Part shown: one piece after another, positions 63,958 through 64,000 of the stretch
Position numbering within the stretch: position 1 is the first letter of the stretch
Layout of the letters: every line of letters starts with the position of its first letter
NCBI GenBank assembly: GCA_017619835.1
Contig: JAFZRN010000007.1
Location: forward strand, 62,001 to 126,000
From: Eubacterium sp.
Lineage (GTDB): Bacteria > Bacillota > Clostridia > Lachnospirales > Lachnospiraceae
DNA: 64,000 nt
Direction of reading: 5' to 3'
The notes under the pieces: generated by a model
What the model was told of the DNA's origin: nothing
Seen by the model: the letters and a program-made list of their open reading frames with translations, nothing else
Databases searched by the model: none
Position numbers and translations under genes: made by a program

Positions 63958-64000
63958 ACAGTTTTTTGCTCTATACAAAGTTCTTGATAAAGCTCCTTCT

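Overview
This 64 kb window looks like the chromosome of an anaerobic Firmicute of the class Clostridia, most likely a gut or rumen Lachnospiraceae. The evidence is the family-level look of the proteins (FHA protein with an unusual N-terminal domain, Prp protease next to an L27 that carries a cleavable N-terminus, short HisG with HisZ, PolA without proofreading residues), the strong AGGAGG-type ribosome sites, the near-consensus sigma-A promoters (TTGACA-17-TATAAT) and the gene order. No genus can be assigned from the sequence alone. All recognised genes but one (argH) run on the minus strand. No tRNA, rRNA, CRISPR array, transposase or prophage gene was seen.

Layout, left to right (transcription runs right to left). 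0-9 kb: htpG, divergent argH, an FHA protein, phoH, rpsU and alaS. 9-14 kb: histidine genes hisZ-G-D-B-IE. 14-19 kb: the rplU-prp-rpmA-obgE-yhbY-nadD-yqeK-rsfS ribosome-assembly and cofactor cluster, with a likely L21 leader. 19-28 kb: a sortase-built pilus operon with the same five-gene order as the streptococcal FCT pilus operon (large tip adhesin, signal-peptidase-like protein, major pilin, class B sortase, second pilin). 28-34 kb: a secreted FN3/Big2 surface protein, a family 9 cellulase and a SanA-like membrane protein. 34-41 kb: MATE exporter, an RNase E/G protein, UPF0210 and ACT proteins, a YycJ-like hydrolase and ilvA. 41-47 kb: ftsY-smc-rnc-plsX. 47-51 kb: rpmF, ackA and a diguanylate cyclase. 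51-57 kb: coaE, polA, a zf-HC2 protein, ilvC, ilvN and purine nucleoside phosphorylase. 57-64 kb: an L,D-transpeptidase, a phosphoesterase and a tightly overlapping yraN-der-plsY-gpsA-scpA-scpB run.

Three things stand out. First, the pilus operon: three substrates with non-LPXTG sorting signals, a signal-peptidase-like protein with glycine at the catalytic lysine position, and a promoter with a 12-bp palindrome between its -35 and -10 boxes. Beside it lie a cellulase and a surface protein with possible binding domains, so the 19-33 kb stretch may serve attachment to plant fibre (inference). Second, a family of at least seven short palindromic repeats with a GGGGYCWGRCCCC core, mostly placed between a stop codon and the next start codon within operons, built from interchangeable left and right halves. 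Third, a 224-nt multi-branched palindromic element between the rpmF terminator and the plsX promoter that no recognised gene or RNA family explains.
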